From contig JAUIFF010000004.1 in assembly GCA_030429545.1 (NCBI GenBank), positions 372,001 through 436,000 on the forward strand: DNA of 64,000 nucleotides, written 5' to 3'. The translations under genes and the position numbers were made by a program. Each line of letters starts with the position of its first letter. The stretch's first letter is position 1. Source of the stretch: Polyangia bacterium (lineage in GTDB: Bacteria; Myxococcota_A; Polyangia; Nannocystales; Nannocystaceae). This document shows, piece after piece, positions 59,783 to 64,000 of the stretch. Below the pieces are notes generated by a model, which was given only the letters and a program-made list of their open reading frames with translations, was not told the origin of the DNA and searched no databases.

Positions 59783-60886
59783 TCAGGCGGGAAATCGCAG
59801 GCGAAACTCCGCGCCCTGCCCAACTTCGCTGACAACCCGGATATCGCCGCCGTGGGCAGCCATGACCAGCCGGCAAAATGTCAGCCCGAGGCCACACCCG
59901 CGGGTACGTGCACCCGAGCGGGCCCCCTGGTTGAAACGCTCAAAAATCGCGTCCTGCTGGGCGGCGGGAATTCCCGGTCCGTTGTCGCCGACAAACACCT
60001 CAACCCCGTGGGTAACAGCGAGCACGCCGACGCGGATATGCGTCATGCGAGGTGTGTATTTACAAGCATTTGAAAACAGGTTTTCGACCACCCGCCCGAC
60101 AAGTTCGGCGTCGATGTTGGGCGTGCAGGTGCCGGCAACGGGTACAAGCTCGACTGTCCGTCCATCCAAAAGTGAGTGGAGTGGGGTGATCGTTTTTTTA
60201 ACAAGTGCATCGAGGTCAACGGGGAATCGCCGTAGTTCGAGCTTGCCCTCTTCGAGCCGCTGAATGTCGAGCAGTTCGGTGAGCATCCGCGCGATCTTTG
60301 CCGCCGACTCGGATGCGACATCGAGATACTCGAGGCTTTCCGGCGCGACCGCGTCGGCGATATCCATGCGCAACAGCTGGTGAAACCCGATGATAGCGGT
60401 GAGCGGCGAGCGAATGTCGTGGACCAACATGTTGGTCATGTTGTCGCGATGTTGCTGCAGGCGACGGACGTCGTCGAGGTTGCGTTCGAGTTGATCGTAC
60501 AGGCGCTTGAGCTTGACAGCATTGGCCACGCGCAACTCGACTTCATGCAGGTCCAAGGGTTTGGTCAACAGGTCATTGGCGCCACACTCAATAGCCCGTA
60601 GTCGCGACTCGCGATCGGACACCGCCGTCACGACAATGATGGGCAGTTGTGCGTGAACCGGGTTGGACTTAATACGTCGACAGGCCTCAAACCCGTCCAT
60701 AATCGGCATCATCAAGTCGAGGACAACGGCGTCGAATGTCGCCGCGGCAAGCTTGTCGAGCGCCTGTTGGCCGTCGCAGGCCTGGACAACGATATACCCG
60801 GCAGCGGTCAGGGAGATTTCGAGCAACTCGCGATTGAGCGGCTCATCGTCGACAACGAGTACGCGCCCTGGCTTATCGTGACTCAT
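59783..60886 (-). CDS. Response regulator-histidine kinase hybrid (REC-HisKA-HATPase)
   Basis: A 367-residue protein with the receiver first. REC residues 8-125 have VLVVDDEPLNREL, VLDLMMPIMDGFEA (phospho-Asp) and LTKPLDLHE (conserved Lys). A coiled segment leads to HisKA (LVHDIRSPLTAIIGFHQLL) and HATPase_c (ENLFSNACKYTP, GDNGPGIP, CGLGLTFCRL). The REC-first order suggests its kinase is switched by an upstream phosphodonor, probably the PAS-GAF kinase of the same operon. Its ATG overlaps the stop of the CheY-like gene by four bases. Confidence 0.9.
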   Translation of the reverse strand: MSHDKPGRVLVVDDEPLNRELLEISLTAAGYIVVQACDGQQALDKLAAATFDAVVLDLMMPIMDGFEACRRIKSNPVHAQLPIIVVTAVSDRESRLRAIECGANDLLTKPLDLHEVELRVANAVKLKRLYDQLERNLDDVRRLQQHRDNMTNMLVHDIRSPLTAIIGFHQLLRMDIADAVAPESLEYLDVASESAAKIARMLTELLDIQRLEEGKLELRRFPVDLDALVKKTITPLHSLLDGRTVELVPVAGTCTPNIDAELVGRVVENLFSNACKYTPRMTHIRVGVLAVTHGVEVFVGDNGPGIPAAQQDAIFERFNQGARSGARTRGCGLGLTFCRLVMAAHGGDIRVVSEVGQGAEFRLRFPA

Positions 60887-61283
60887 GATGTACCTTCCCG
60901 GAGCCTGTTACTCAATAGCCGCTCGATTTCTCGCAGCAATACATCGATCTCAAATGGTTTACTAATGTAGCTATCACAACCGGCTGCCAGCGCCCTACGC
61001 TCATCACCACGCATGGCGCCAGCGGTCAACGCGAGGACTGGAATGTTTCTTGTGTTGGGGTCACTGCGCAGTAACCTCGTCGCCGTGAGTCCGTCCATTC
61101 CCGGTAGGGAAATATCCATAATCACGAGGTCGGGTAGGTGCTCCTGTGCCAGGGAGATGCCGGGCTCCGCCCGTTCAGAGCGAAGTACTCGGTAGTTATA
61201 GGAGTCGAGAATATCGCAAACAAGCTCCATGTTGAGGGGGTTATCCTCAATGACCAAGACTGTTGCTGAGGTCGTTTTGTCGG

Positions 61284-61287
<4 letters not shown>
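60883..61287 (-). CDS. Single-domain response regulator (CheY-like)
   Basis: A 134-residue receiver. VLVIEDNPLNMELV holds the acidic pocket, LVIMDISLPGMDGL the phospho-Asp near residue 57, VLALTAGAMRGDERRAL the conserved Thr, and YISKPFEIDVL the Lys. No output domain. It overlaps the genes on both sides by four bases (ATGA), so the three are translationally coupled and form a phosphorelay: sensor kinase, CheY-like, REC-kinase. Confidence 0.93.

Positions 61288-64000
<2,713 letters not shown>

Overview
The window is GC-rich chromosomal DNA from a member of the Myxococcota, most likely the Nannocystineae (Nannocystis/Enhygromyxa/Plesiocystis-like). This is inferred from several traits: lipoproteins with long Thr/Ser/Asp stalks, a secreted protein with a MYXO-CTERM-like C-terminus, large Ser/Thr kinases with TPR tails, and many sensor kinases. 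Housekeeping genes (rpsU, mnmG, lipB, folE, tRNA-Gly) argue for a chromosome rather than a plasmid or phage.

Layout. 0.3-5 kb: adenosine deaminase, a degenerate 15-27 bp repeat array, a lipoprotein, a class II photolyase and tRNA-Gly(GCC). 5.1-11.1 kb: a thiol-redox cluster of three consecutive exported proteins with two, three and two DsbA-like domains, plus a TlpA-like protein. 11.2-18.1 kb: a metzincin-like secreted protein, a D-amino-acid oxidase, a beta-helix lipoprotein, and an ABC ATPase and permease separated by a repeat array that resembles the 3' end of the ATPase gene. 18.1-21.4 kb: a merR-folE-histidine phosphatase operon opposite a pteridine-reductase-like SDR, then rpsU. 23.2-27.2 kb: two paralogous Cys-rich lipoproteins flanking a VKOR-DsbA fusion. 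27.4-31 kb: a diheme cytochrome, a beta-helix protein and a TetR regulator. 31-38.8 kb: mnmG, a non-coding repeat block, a Ddl-like ATP-grasp, a HARE-HTH/Mrr-like protein, lipB and a membrane Ser/Thr kinase. 38.8-46.3 kb: a lipoprotein, a three-gene Hsp70 operon and an orphan Mrr-type nuclease. 46.3-58.4 kb: a kinase-TPR protein, a desaturase, beta-propeller-like proteins, AlkB, a DUF3124 lipoprotein, a CPA2 antiporter, a Nudix hydrolase and a 5'-3' exonuclease. 58.5-64 kb: a two-component cluster that runs off the right edge.

The strongest unexplained signal is a degenerate 10-bp palindrome, TGYANNTRCA. I counted 40 exact copies by eye, against about 1.7 expected for this base composition. 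They lie in genes on both strands and at gene ends. Inside genes, most sit in one reading phase (GYA-NNT-RCA), so they use the A-ending Ala/Val/Thr codons. This looks like a DNA-level code laid over the coding sequence, comparable in kind to the cyanobacterial HIP1 palindrome.

The second notable theme is oxidative protein folding. A VKOR-DsbA enzyme lies between two Cys-rich candidate substrates, and seven further DsbA-like domains lie 12-18 kb away.
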